Source of the DNA: Trogon surrucura
Taxonomy: Eukaryota; Chordata; Aves; Trogoniformes; Trogonidae
Direction of reading: 5' to 3'
DNA: 64,000 nt
Assembly: GCA_020746105.1 (NCBI GenBank)
Contig: CM036617.1
Location: forward strand, 143,510,518-143,574,517
The position numbers and the translations under genes are program-made. Shown here in pieces: positions 11,666-23,178 of this stretch (position 1 is its first letter; every line of letters begins with the position of its first letter). The notes under the pieces are model-generated. The model saw only the letters and a list, made by a program, of their open reading frames with translations. It did not search any database and was not told the DNA's origin.

Positions 11666-14600
11666 ATGCAGACATGACATATGTAATCTTACCATTTTGC
11701 CATTCACCATCTACATTTTTTGCTGTTTACATTACCAGTGCTGTCAAGCCACACCGAGTCTCCAGAAATAAAAGGAAAAACCCTGTTGTTATTCAGTTAA
11801 TTCAGGGACCTATAAATGGCAGCCTCTTTAAAACTTTGAACTAGTTTTGTTTGGTTTAATCTCATCTCTTCCACTTCAGGAATTGAATCTATTCATCAGT
11901 CAAGCCACACAGAAGGGTTTTCTCTGTCTGACTGATGACAAGGAGTATGTACAGATCCTAACTGGTGCTGTCAGAGTGCTCTGATTTACATGACATGCTG
12001 TGAAAGGTGTGGCTTTACTAATTTGGTCTCTGAATCACTTAGGTAAAGCCTGAAACGGCCCTGAGCATAGAGAAACTGATGACCTTTATCAAAATCCACC
12101 TTGTGATCCGCCATCCATAATCCAGTGTCCTTTACAGTCTGCTTCTGAGTCAGTCAAACAAAGAGGTTTTCTCTGTTGAGGTGGAAGTCCTGCTCTGAAA
12201 CAGCTCAGTAAGGTCTCAGAAAGGGGGAGGGATGGACACACTCTCAGAGAGAATGAACTACTTGACAGAGCAAGGAACTGCCTTGGAATAGCCGATGAAA
12301 GGATATTACCATGTGTCAGTAGGGCAAAGGAGACCCCAGGCAGCTCTGATTTAGCCACAGCTGTTAATGAAAAATTCTGGGCAAAATCCAAGCCTCTAGA
12401 GCTTGAACAGAGATAGAAATGCTGTTTCATATTATACAAGCACATAAAGCTGTGCTAAAGGGGAAATACAACCGGAAAAGGGCTTTTCTTTCTATCCAGT
12501 TTGTAGCTTGTGCTGGAACAGTAAGAGGTGGAGGGTGTCGGGCACTCTTCTGGAGGACCTCACAGAAATACTATGTGGGTATTCTTCTTGAAAATCTCTT
12601 CACACAATAGTCACTTTCTGATGACTTTCTGTCAGTCCTATTGAAGCTAATTGTTACTTAAGACCCCTCTATATCCGTAGGCAGTATCCAAGACCCATCA
12701 AAGATGATATAAGATTCTCTTTGACTTTAATGCGCTTTGAATCAAGCCTATAAAACAGCCTGACATCTGCAGTACATAGTAAGACCTTAATGACCCTTTT
12801 CCCCTAGGGCTCCAGAACACCATTCCAACATCTGGGAACCTTCCCTTTCCTGGTGTTTCCCATTTGATATATGCTTCTTAACGGATTAAAAAGCATAAAC
12901 TGCAAGCCAGTTGGGTCCTTCTTTGCTGGGTTAGCTCAGGTTCTGCTGCAAATCAGAACATCAAATAATTCTTTCCAGACTTTCCTCTTGTGCTGAGAAA
13001 CTGGGACAGACTGATTAGCAAGGAATGGGTAAGTTAGGTCTTTTGTGGTTGAACAGAGCAGTATTGGATATTCTAGACAATAGAGAAAGCTATCACTATT
13101 ATTTCTCGAAGGGTAATTTCAGCTTATGTCTTCAAACAAATAGCAGAAAAGGTCTGTTGCTGAGTCAGTGCACCTGACACCAACATAAGTGTTGAGATGG
13201 TTTGCCTAGCATAAACACTGCCTGCCGTTTTGGGCTTTCATCCTTATTACTCTTCACTCCAACAGCTCTGAGAATAGGAAACCACCACTTTTGTCCACAA
13301 AAGCCTGACCACACTTGGTCACAGCAGGAATTTTGCAGGGTTTATCTTTCAGGGAAGTGGGAAACTCTTTCTTCTTACATAACAGCAGTGGTGAAAGGGA
13401 AATAGAAGGAGCCTAAATCCTTGGACAAGCCTGGGCCAAATCTCACCGAGTGAAAGTGACGAGTTAAACATAAAACGTTGACTGGGGAAAGAAGACGGGA
13501 GGCTGAGAGTGTTGTCAGTAGCAGTAGGCAGCGGGGAAAGGGAGGGAGATGCAAAGAGAAGGAGGGTTTCCCCGGAAAAAAAACAAACGAGTGGTTAAGT
13601 CTGAGGAGATTTGATGTAAAATTATAAGGCAGGTTTAAAGCTTAGTGAGAGAAGAATACTTGTATAACCCTTTCTTTTATTAATATATGCTGTGGTATGC
13701 ATGCTGTGAACCTTTTGGTAAAATGAGACTGGCTTGTTTTTTTAATCCAATGTTACTCACAAGTCTTAACAGGGAAATGGCTTACAGGTTGGAAAACGGG
13801 ATTGCTATCACGAAATCATGACCAGCCCCAAAATATTTGGTACTTAAGTTTCCATTCATGGTCTCTAAGACAGCACTCAGGCCATAGCAAAAAAAAAAAA
13901 AAAAAAAAGATCTGAAGTGTGGCTTACCACAAACACTCCTTGAAATCCCAACAAGCAGTCTGGCACTTTCTCTAGCTCACTTCTCATGTCTCCAAGCCAC
14001 TCATCTATCTGCTGATCATGCTAGGCATGAACAGCATCCAGAACTCTCTCCATCTGGATTCTTGCATATGATTTTTAGAAAAGCTCCAACACAGGCTCTG
14101 TTTCTTTTCTTTGTTTTTGTTTCTGCCTTGTTATTTTTTCCATGTCCAGATTGAGAGCTTGGATGTTACTGTGGTTGCCTTTCTCACAATGACACTCTCA
14201 TAATTAATCCCTACACTTTAGAACCATCAGTGCCTGGTTTAGGATACATCAAGATCTCAGGCTTAGAATATTTACATGCAAAACTGTGCCTGTAGTTAAG
14301 GAGGCAGCATAGAAATCCCTGTCCTAAACTTCTCTTAATGCAGAGATTTGCACAGAGTGCCAAGCCGGAATCAAATGTGTTTCTTTAAGACTTAGATTTT
14401 CCCATGTTTTCTGTTACTGAAAGGTCAGGATGTTTTTTCTAAAGGTCTCTTCTGTTCCTGGGTTAGTTGCTTCTTCTTCAGCAACCTGTAGGGAAGTCAT
14501 AATGCAGTGTTTATGATGACATCTCTTTCGTGCTGTGGAAAGAATTTTAATATGTCATGAATTCCACCTTATGACTGGGGAGATGGGCTTGAACTGGAAT

Positions 14601-15480
14601 CTCACAATCACACAACCCCAAACGAGGTGGAATTTGAATCCCCAGCTGAACTTACAGTTTAGGAGCCAAAACTCTGTTTTCATCCCCCATCTTCTAGTCT
14701 TTGAAGAAGTTTAGATCTGGGATTTTCTGGCTCAAATGCTTGTCTAATGGTGGCTTCAATGCCAGAAGAAATGGGAAAGAAAATGCAGGAAACAGGGAGA
14801 TAAATAGAATCCCTAAATGGAAAAACTGGTAAGAAAATCTATGAAATAACAGTTAATGATGAAGCAGCTAGTTTTCTGTCTGGCAAATCTGTCTAAACAG
14901 CTCCCAACACAAAGTTCACTATTAAAGAATTTACTTTTTTATGTAGACTGTCATTTCACCTACCCACCAACACTCTGAAGAAGACCTAAGGTCACACTAG
15001 AAAACCGCGACAGAGGAGGCACTCAATCTACCAACCTCTCTGTACCAATGTCGGAATAATGGTGCCAACATTCATTGCTAAATACTTTTCATATCATAGG
15101 CCCAATGTTCCCTTCAAGAGGTTCTGGTGACCTGGTTTTTGGGCACTTCTCCACATGTCTTCTTGCACAGTCTTCAATTAGTCCATAGTCAAAGTTTTTA
15201 CTTAATCATTACTCCCGAAAATGCAGTGCTAGAATGATTTAAACTAGATTTTAACACTGTTAAAGAAAAGATACTCTGACACTCACAGGGAAAGTAGACC
15301 TTACATCTCACCATAATACCAAGCAGTTCTGAGAGCCAGTCAAGTCTATGATGGAGAAATATAGTGTAGCACACTGAGAAAGAAAATATTTTTTCTAATT
15401 TTAGGTAATTAAAGGTTGTTTTTTACACTTTGAAAACTGAAACTCTGTAGTCTTAATACCTTGTTCTTTTTATTTTTCGT
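11666..15480. other. Gene-free stretch with poly-A run
   Basis: No exon or confident repeat is visible. A pure run of 20 A lies at 13889-13908, with no recognisable retroposed body upstream of it. Open frames of up to 118 codons (12089-12445, minus) carry no motif I know. Confidence 0.5.
13889..13908 (+). repeat. Poly-A run of 20
   Basis: Uninterrupted A run. It could be a simple repeat or the tail of an unrecognised retroposed sequence. The 300 bases upstream show no reading frame or SINE signature that I can identify. Confidence 0.85.
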
Positions 15481-16132
15481 AGAATCATAGAATGGTTTGA
15501 CTGGAAGGGACCTTAAAGATCACCTCATTCCAATTTCCTGCCATGGACAGAGAAATCTCCCACTACACCCGGTTACTCAAAGTCCCATCCAGCCTGGCCT
15601 TGAACACTTCCAAGGAGTGGGCTTCCACAGCTTCTCTGGGCAAACTGTTCCAGTGCCTCACTACCCTCACAGAAAATAATTTCTTTCTAACATCTAACCT
15701 AAATCTAAATTCTCTTTAACCTGAATTCTCTTTCAGTTTGAAACCATTACCTCTCATCCTATCATTGCACTCCCTGATACAGAGTCCCTCCCCATCTTTC
15801 CTGTAGCCCCCTTTAAGTACTGGGCGGCCACTATAAGGTCCCCCCGGAGACCTCTCTTCTCCAGCCTGAACAACCCCAACCCTCTCAGCTTGTCCTCACA
15901 GGGGAGGTGCTCCAGCCTCCGTGATGATCTCTGTGGCCCTCCTCTGGACCCACTCCGACAGGTCCATGTCATTTTTATGCTGGGTGCCCCAGAGCTGAAT
16001 GCAGTACTCCAGGTCCAGTTTCATGAGAACAACAGAGGTGGAAAATCATGTCCCTCAACCCTCTAGCCATGCTTCTCTTGATGCAGCCCAGGATGCGATT
16101 GGCTTTCTGGTCCCCGAGCACATGTTGCTGGG
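15481..16132 (-). mobile_element. CR1 LINE, antisense, 3' part of a split copy
   Basis: This starts with the reverse complement of a CR1 tail (AGAATCATAGAATGGTTTGA) and continues through the C-terminal ORF2 region. On the minus strand this includes a LRGLGLFRLEKRGLRGDLIV-type segment and a WVQRRATEII-type region near 15930. At about 16132 the match stops in the middle of the family sequence and resumes at about 16536. The intervening 403 bases are a CR1 tail in the opposite orientation, so this copy was interrupted by a later insertion. Together with the 5' part it spans about 2.24 kb net, the longest CR1 in the window. Confidence 0.88.
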
Positions 16133-16535
16133 TCTCCTATGGGGAGAGGCTGAGGGAGCTGTGGTTGTTTAGTCTGGAGAAGAGAAGGCTTAGAGGTGAC
16201 CTCATCACTCTCTATAACTACCTGAAGGGAAGTTATAGCCAGGTGGGGATTGGTCTCTTCTCCCAGGCAGTTAGCAACAGGACAAGGGGGCACAGGCTTA
16301 AGCTCTGCCAGGGGAAATTTAGGCTGAATATTAGAAAGAAATTCTTTACAGAGTGGTCAGGCATTGGAATGACCTGCCCAGGGAGGTGGTGGATTCACCA
16401 TCCCTGGAGGTTTTTAAACTGAGATTGGACATGGCACTTAGTGCCATGATCTACTAAATGGACTGGAGTTGGACCAAGGGTTGGACTTTATGATCTCTGA
16501 GGTCTTTTCCAACCCAATTGATTCTATGATTCTAT
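16133..16535 (+). mobile_element. CR1 LINE tail nested inside an antisense CR1
   Basis: A plus-strand, 5'-truncated CR1 3' end. It begins at the GGGGAGAGGCTGAGGGAGCT segment, which encodes [20 protein letters not shown] with the Y-N-Y-L-K-G segment after it, and runs to a tail of TGATTCTATGATTCTAT ending at 16535. Flanking bases on both sides belong to one antisense CR1 whose sequence is continuous if this piece is skipped. This insert is therefore younger than its host copy. Its frame is partly open (124 codons from 16048) but includes host-copy sequence at its start. Confidence 0.88.
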
Positions 16536-18130
16536 AATCAGTTTTTCATCCACCAACACCCCCCAAGTCTTTCTCTACAGGGCTGCTCTCAATCCACTTA
16601 TCGCCCAGACTGTATTTGTGCTTGGGATTGCCCTGACCCAGGTGCAGGATCTTGTATTTGGCATTGTTGAACTTCAAGAGGTTTGCATGGGCACAGCTCT
16701 CAAGCTTGTGAAGGTCCCTCTGGGTGGCATCCCTTCCCTCCAGTGTGTCAGCTTGGTGTCATCAGCAAAGTTGCTGAGGGTGCACTCGATCCCACTGTCC
16801 ACATCACCAACAAAGGTGTTAAACAGCACTGGTCCCAAGACTGATCCATGAGGAATGTCAGTTGTCACTGATCTCCCCTTGGACATCAAGCTATTCACCA
16901 CAATTCTTTGAGTGTGACCACCCAGCCAGTTCCTTATCCACCGAGTTTTCCATCCACCAAATCCATGTCTCTCCAATTTAGAGACAAGGATGTCACGTGG
17001 GACAGTGTCAAATGCTCTGCACAAATCCAGGAACACTTGACACCTGTTCTTCTCTTATCCAGCAACACTGTAGCCCCATCACAGAAGGCCACCAAAATTT
17101 TCAGACACTATTTGTCCTTAGTGAAGCCATGCTATCACCAATCACCTCCTTATTTTCCATGTGCCCTAGCATAGTTTCTAGGAGGATTTGCTCCATGATC
17201 TTGCCAGGCACAGAGGTGAGACTGACTGGCCTGTAGTTCCGCATGTCTTCCTTTTATTTTGCTTTTTAAAATTGGGATTATGTTCCTCCTTTTCCAGTCA
17301 GCAGGAACCTCACCAGACTGCTATGACTTCTCAAATATGATGCATAGTGGCTTAGTAACTTCATTTGCTATTTCCCTCAGGACCCATGGATGTATGTCAT
17401 CAGGTTCCATGGACTTATTTCATCAGGTCCCATGGACTTGTGCACCTTTAATTTCCTTAGATGGTCTCAAACCTAAACTTCGCCTACAGTGGGCAGATCT
17501 TCATTCTCCCAGTCCCTTCCTTTGCCTCCTGAGATTTAGGTGGTGTGGCTGGAATATTTGATGGTGAAGACTGAGGCAAAAAAGGCATTGAGTACTTCAG
17601 CTTTTTCCATATCCTGGGTAACCAGGTCTCCTGTTTCCCTCCAGATAGGGCCCACATTATCCTTAGTGTTCCCTTTATCAACATATCTATAGAAGCTTTT
17701 CTTGATTCCCTTGACATTGCTGGCTAGATTTAATTCTATCAGGGCTTTGGCTTTCCTAATCTGATCCCTGGTAGCTCAGACAATTTCTCTGTTCCTTCCA
17801 GGCTACCTATCCTTGCTTCCATCCTCTATAGGCTTTCTTTTTGTTTCTGAGTTTGTCCAGTAGCTCCTGGTTAATCCGTGGAGGCCTCCTGGCATTTTTG
17901 CCCGATTTCCTGTTTGTCAGGATACATCTCTCCTAAGCTTGGAGATGATCCTTTAATACCCACAAATTTTTTGGGCCCCTTTACATTCTAGGGCTTTATC
18001 CCACGATACCTTACCAAGTAGATCCTTAAAGAGGCCAAAGTCTGCTCCCTTGAAGTCTAGGATAGCATTTCTGGCTCTTCGGTAGCTGCTTATCCTCAGT
18101 AATGTACTGTGACTAAACTCCTCAAGGAAG
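16536..18130 (-). mobile_element. CR1 LINE, antisense, 5' part of a split copy
   Basis: Continuation of the CR1 that begins at 15481. Read on the minus strand, from 18130 downwards: a YRRARNAILDFKGADFGLFK segment and GKVSWDKALECKGAQK, both from the region after the endonuclease; then linker and pre-RT sequence; then RT motifs A, B and C (see 16674-17036); then the thumb side. The frame is broken at several points. It reaches further 5' than any other copy here but still lacks the endonuclease and ORF1, so it is 5' truncated. Confidence 0.85.
16674..17036 (-). pseudogene. CR1 reverse transcriptase fragment
   Basis: A 120-codon open piece holding the catalytic core of a LINE reverse transcriptase. 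Motif A is [10 protein letters not shown] at residues 3-12, a motif-B-like [10 protein letters not shown] lies at 61-70, and motif C FADDTKL is at 90-96. In CR1 the motif-B segment is usually VPQGSVLGP, so the Q is changed to H here. It is a relic inside the split antisense CR1 and has no intact start or end. Confidence 0.85.
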
Positions 18131-18593
18131 TGTGTTGTATTTAGGAGCAAAAGGTTTTATTTTATATTCAATGTAGGTCTTCTTGTCTCTGTACTCTGAA
18201 AACAGATCAACATTATTCTTACCCATTCAATTTTTGACTGTGTACGTGTGTGTCTTCCCCATCTTTATAGACTGTCTTGCTAGACCAGCCCCTCTCATAG
18301 ACCACCCAGCAGCTGGTCCTGGATTCTTTGTCTCCCCTCTTGCCTTCTGCTCAGAAGCACATGCCTCCACACAAAACTGATTCTCTGATAGCCAGCTCCT
18401 CGAGATGTCTCCTCCTGCTCCACTCAGAGAGACACACACATCTGGCTCTCAGGCCACTTCAGCCACCCACTGCTCATGGTACTCACTAGCGATCACATGC
18501 TGACATGCACACCTTCACTTGCCACCACTATAGATACACAGGCCCTCTGACCCATGGTCTCTTCTCAGTGGTTGCCACTTGGACCTCCTCCAT

Positions 18594-18612
18594 ACACACA
18601 CACACACACACA
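18594..18612 (+). repeat. (AC)n microsatellite
   Basis: About nine and a half uninterrupted AC units, long enough to be length-variable between individuals. Confidence 0.9.
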
Positions 18613-20179
18613 GACCAGAGAGCCTGTCACCCAGAAGCAGCATTTTTTAGGAAGATAGAACAGTTTGGGCTGATCAGACAGATGGCATGGCCAGTGAAGT
18701 GTACTGACAAGAAACAGTTTACATATCATCAGCTACTTTTGTCTCTCTTCTCCCTAGCTTTCACACTTCCTCCTTCACAATTCACCTTGATCCCTCCCTT
18801 TCCCAGCCTTTATTTCCTCCACTGAAATTCCCACAGTAATTTTTTTACAATCCAAAGATGCACTTCGCCTGCACTCTATGAAGTGTCCCATGTTCCCAGG
18901 TTGTGACCCCCTCAGTTTATGAGGTGACTCAGAGAGATATTCCAGGTGATTCATTTGAATGAATGTCACGGGTAGACCATGGGGCTGATGATCCCCATCA
19001 GTGGAGCCCAGTGAGGGGCCAGGGTGAGGGCTCATTTCTCTAACTAGGTTTTGGGGGTACCCTTGCCTGCTGTCATGCCTCTCAGCTCCTTCAAGTGTGT
19101 GGAGATGAGTTTTTATCACAAAAGCCAGCAACAGGAATAAAACAGATTTAGTGTTACCACTCGCTTTAGAGGAGCTAATGGCTCTAACGAGTGAAATACT
19201 TCCCTGACTTTAGATCCTGCTCTGTCTCTTGAGTAGCTTTGTCTCTTTGCCCAGCACTATGGAGGCCGTTGCACTGTACATCGCTCAAATGCTGATAACT
19301 TATGCCAGGAGAAGACCAGTGCAGAGAGACACAGCACTCTCTCTCCTCTGGTATTTCTCTCTCAAACCCAAACGATGAGTCTCCAGCCCAGATATTATCA
19401 GCACTGTTATTCCATGTCTCTGAACTCGTTAATCACAACATGGTGATACAGCTGGGTCCAAGCGTGCAAAGGGTTTGCACTGCACTCGTTTCCTGGGTGT
19501 ATGTGCTGCTTCAGGGTCAAAGATAAATGTCTAGATTCTTGTTCTAACAGCACAGTGCATCTCTCACACAATGAAAACACGTTTTGATATACATTTTTGT
19601 TTTATTCCAGCTAAGTCCTTTGATTGCTGGAATGGGACACCACGTCCCTCTTCTTTATCTCATATTCCACTCTCCCAATGCGCCTGCTCTATAGTATAGC
19701 TTTCTAATTCCTGTACACTAAAGATCATTAAAAGTGGGGTTAACTTTCCATCATGCTCACATTGCAATGACTTTCATGTTGCTTTACCTTTAAATTTTTC
19801 CCTTCCCTGTTTTGTTTTTCTAAAAGAGGTAATTCATATAGGACTCAAGTGACCTTTTTTAAATTAGGATTATTATTTTTTTCCTATAAAATATCACACA
19901 CATTTCTAGTTTATTCAACTGTTTTTAGAAAAGTAGGTGATATATTCTGGTGTCCCTGGCATGTTACACAAGTTTCAGATCAGAGCACAAAGACTCCATT
20001 TTGCAAAAATAAATGCATTCTCTTTCAACTCACGTCCGTAGGATATCCCAAATGTACGGTCCTATGTTTACTGTGCACTAATATAAAATGTAGCTGTGCA
20101 ACCCCTGAACATATTAGTAAAGCATTAATGCTTAACACACGTCGTCGATGCATCAATTAACTTCATTAGAGTTGGCCCC

Positions 20180-20827
20180 TCAAATGATTGTGAGTGCTTC
20201 CTTGTACAGAATGTTCCTTGCCTGCCTTTGGCGAGGGAGGCCAGCCAGAGGAACTTGCTGTTTATTTTTGAACCAATGTAAAAGTAGACCAGGAGCAGAC
20301 ACCTCCTGCTGCAGGCTAGACCTGACAAAGAGGTCATCTTTGTTGCACATGGCTAAGGAATCATATCCCCTGCTGAAAATCAGGGCTATTTTTAGAAACA
20401 GGCTAGAACTCCTCATTCTTGAAATTGTTTTAATTTCCATCTGAAGAGTCAGACTGCATGGCTGGGGGGGAAAAAAAGAAAAGATAAAGTCTAGAAGGCT
20501 GCAGGGCCAGTATGAGCCGCAAGTCTGTGTAAAAAGAAACCTGATGAAATTGCTTCTTGTGGTGCTGACAGAATTTTGTCCTGGCAGCACCGATATGCTA
20601 ATCGCTATAGGCTGACAAAGAGCCATTGCCCAAGAGCAGTCTGTAATGATCTTGTAAATTTTACTTAAATGTATATGATTACAAGAAATTACCCAGAATT
20701 TTAACAGACATTGTGCTGCCCTGTTTATAGAACAGTATAGATTTACTGGCTCCATTTTTCTACTGTAAATGAAAGCCTTAGGGCTTGGGAGGGGGGAGGT
20801 GGAGGAAAGGAAATGTTTTGGCTTCAC
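20180..20827 (-). other. Unexplained 215-codon open reading frame
   Basis: This is the longest open frame outside the LINE copies. The translation is rich in Ser, Leu, Ile, Cys and Phe and has no domain, signal peptide or repeat that I recognise. Hydrophobic stretches are scattered rather than forming clear membrane segments. It overlaps a 98-codon frame on the plus strand (20148-20444). No promoter or splice context supports it. The DNA is free of simple repeats over most of its length and contains an octamer-like ATGCTAAT near 20595, so a conserved non-coding element is as likely as a coding exon. I assign no function. Confidence 0.2.
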
Positions 20828-21339
20828 AGTATATAAATGCCTACGGAATAACTTTAATGTACATTAAAATCTCATTCAGGTCTGCCACATAATGAGTTTA
20901 AACAATCCAGTGGGGCACCTTCCTCATCTAACTCTTCCACACCTCTTCATCTGCAAACTGCTCTTCAGTGGATGGCCGTATCTCTTCTGGAGACACGAGA
21001 CCTTTGGTCCTGATTTTCACAACAACTGAATTTTTCAGAGGTTTCAAAAACCACATGGGAAAGCTATAAACCACTCTAACTCTTATATAGTGCAGGGTAG
21101 AGTATCTCACCCAGAAATTTCTACTTCAAACCCAGAGCTCCAGCTGACTGATCCCATGTGTCCGGGTCTGGATTGGATTTCAAGTTCTCAACTGAAAGAC
21201 AAAGTACCTTAATCCCAATGTTTGATCTGTCACCCTGTTAAAAAGGTAAACTCCTAGCCTGGATTGTCTAACTGAAGCCTCTAGCCACTGAATCTTATTT
21301 GTGTCTTCTGCTAGATTACAAAGCTATCTGTTATCTGAA

Positions 21340-22480
21340 ATTACTTTCAGAATGTGATGTTTCCAAACCAGTCTCACACTGTGAGACACATATTTGTAAC
21401 CTCAGGTCATTCTCATAGCTGTTTCTGAACACTTTTCAGTTTTTCTACATTTTTTTAAGCCATCGACTTCAAACTGAAGACATGACTCTCAAAATGTTCT
21501 CCCTGGTGGCAGATAGAGGGGTAATGCTTTTGGTTTTCTATTCAGTGGTCTCTCTCTTTTGTAACCAAAAATTACGTTTACAAAACCAGTCTCAACATCT
21601 CACCAGAACCCACAAATGATCATTTGCTAGAATCTTCATGTTTTTCAGAACTACTAATTTGCAACATTCACCTACCTGTTTTAAAGTCATGACCTCCGTT
21701 CTTGGTTCACGGGTTTAAAAAGGTACATTTTCTTAAGTATGCCCATATGATCTGTGTTAATTTGTATCCAGGTTAATATGATATCTTTCTGATATCCTTT
21801 GCAGTTCCGATGGCTTTTAATGTACATATTTTTTCATTTTGCTGCCAAGCTTTTAGATATCTGATAAAGACACTGAGTGGCATCCAGCCAGGAAAAGAAG
21901 CCTATGGGATACCAGTAAAAACAGTACTGTATGATGATGTTCTTTTTTTACAAAAACTGCTGTAATCGCTTAACCTTTGAAATATTTAACATGAGATGCA
22001 CTGACGTTCACTTTTGCTAGCATTATTTATTCATTTTTCAGATGAAAGAACAAGTTACACAGGACTATATCAAATGCTTTACAGAGTGCTAAAAACATGT
22101 CTATACAACTATGTCTAACCATCAACCCTATAGCCTTGACAAGAAAGGAAATAATTTGAAAACAAACACAAGCCTTTTATGACAGCATATTTTTCGTCTT
22201 GATATTACAATTTCTCCACTATTTTTGGATAGTGTTGCATAGCAGCCTCTCTGTGATTTTGCCCAAGATCAGTGTCAGGCTCATCTGATACTTGTCTTGA
22301 TTTCCCCAACAGAATTCTTAACTCTTATCAGTGGCTGCTTTTTTTCAAGCTTCTAGAATTTCTTGGTGTTCCAGTCTTTCTTAAAAATCGACATTAATAA
22401 CACTTTTGGGATCTCCTTAGACAATTGTTTTAATATTCTTAGGTGCAAATTATCTATTCCTAAAAGTAAAAAAAAATGTT
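21340..22480 (-). mobile_element. Ancient CR1/L3-like LINE relic, antisense
   Basis: The plus strand shows, in the right order for an antisense CR1-clade LINE, heavily diverged versions of familiar segments. Near 21410-21530 is the CATAGCTGTTTCTGAACACT and following TTTTCAGTTTTTCTACAT block, then CAAACTGAAGACATGACTCT and GGCAGATAGAGGGGTAATGC. Near 21990-22170 is TTAACATGAGATGCACTGAC, then ATCAAATGCTTTACAGAGTG. Near 22250-22400 is TTTTGCCCAAGATCAGTGTC followed by AGGCTCATCTGATAC and a TTCTAGAATTTCTTGGTGTT segment. No open frame survives. The divergence points to an insertion far older than the other CR1 copies, possibly shared among amniotes. Family name and ends are from memory and uncertain. 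Confidence 0.55.
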
Positions 22481-23178
22481 ATTTGCTTTAATCGTCACAG
22501 TTTAATGTCTATTGTCTACAGAAATGGCACTTAGTATATTTTAATTGAAAAAGAGAACTGCATGAGCCTGTTGCTTTCCTAATAAAGAAAAATCAGGTGT
22601 TTTTTATGTAAAGTACATATCAGCTCTTTCTCCGCCAGGCTTGATAAATTATGAGTCCCGTTCATCATTATAAGGTTTCAGTTTCATCTCCGAGTGATCC
22701 ACAGTGCCGCAGACCAAATAACTGGGTGTTACTTGCTCCAAATAACCCCACAATGGAGTTGAAATTGCCTTCATATAATTTTACGAGAGTGATATGCTGA
22801 ATAGGCAGGAGGTAGATGGGATTTGGGACACAGCCAGAACGGAAACAGCAGGCAGAAGAGATGAGGTGGAGCTGAGACCTGCTGCAAAGGCAACAGCTGA
22901 CATGGTCAAAGTCACCTATGGAGAGGTGTTAGAGAAAGAATGAAAGGTCAGAATTTGAAGTAACCCTGGACTGGGTTACCCTGGCACAGCCTAAAGGGAG
23001 ATGGCCCTCATCAGCAAGCCCAAATTACTTTACAACTTTAATCGGATGACTTAACCATCACTTTTACTGTTGCAAGTTTGACCTAGTTAAAAATAAAATT
23101 CAGACAATCTGTATGTCATCATCTACTATTTTAAACTGGATTCCTGTTTTGTCTTTGTCCAATAATGTCTTTACCAAG
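22481..23178. other. Gene-free stretch
   Basis: No gene or repeat was recognised. The segment around 22640-22800 is of mixed composition without low-complexity runs and could be conserved non-coding DNA, but nothing in it is diagnostic. Confidence 0.4.

Larger units (their letters stand above)
18131..21339. other. Gene-free stretch with CA repeat and long open frame
   Basis: No known gene or repeat body is visible. It contains a (CA)n microsatellite at 18594-18612 and an unexplained 215-codon open frame on the minus strand at 20180-20827, both listed separately. Other frames are short and unrecognised. Confidence 0.5.

Noticed and set aside
11890-12180. Two similar phrases ending in GGTTTTCTCTG (near 11915-11930 and 12164-12177)
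   Set aside because: The similarity is short and imperfect, and does not extend to a convincing duplication.
13889-13908. Poly-A run as the tail of a processed pseudogene
   Set aside because: No gene-like or SINE-like body lies upstream, and no flanking direct repeats were seen.
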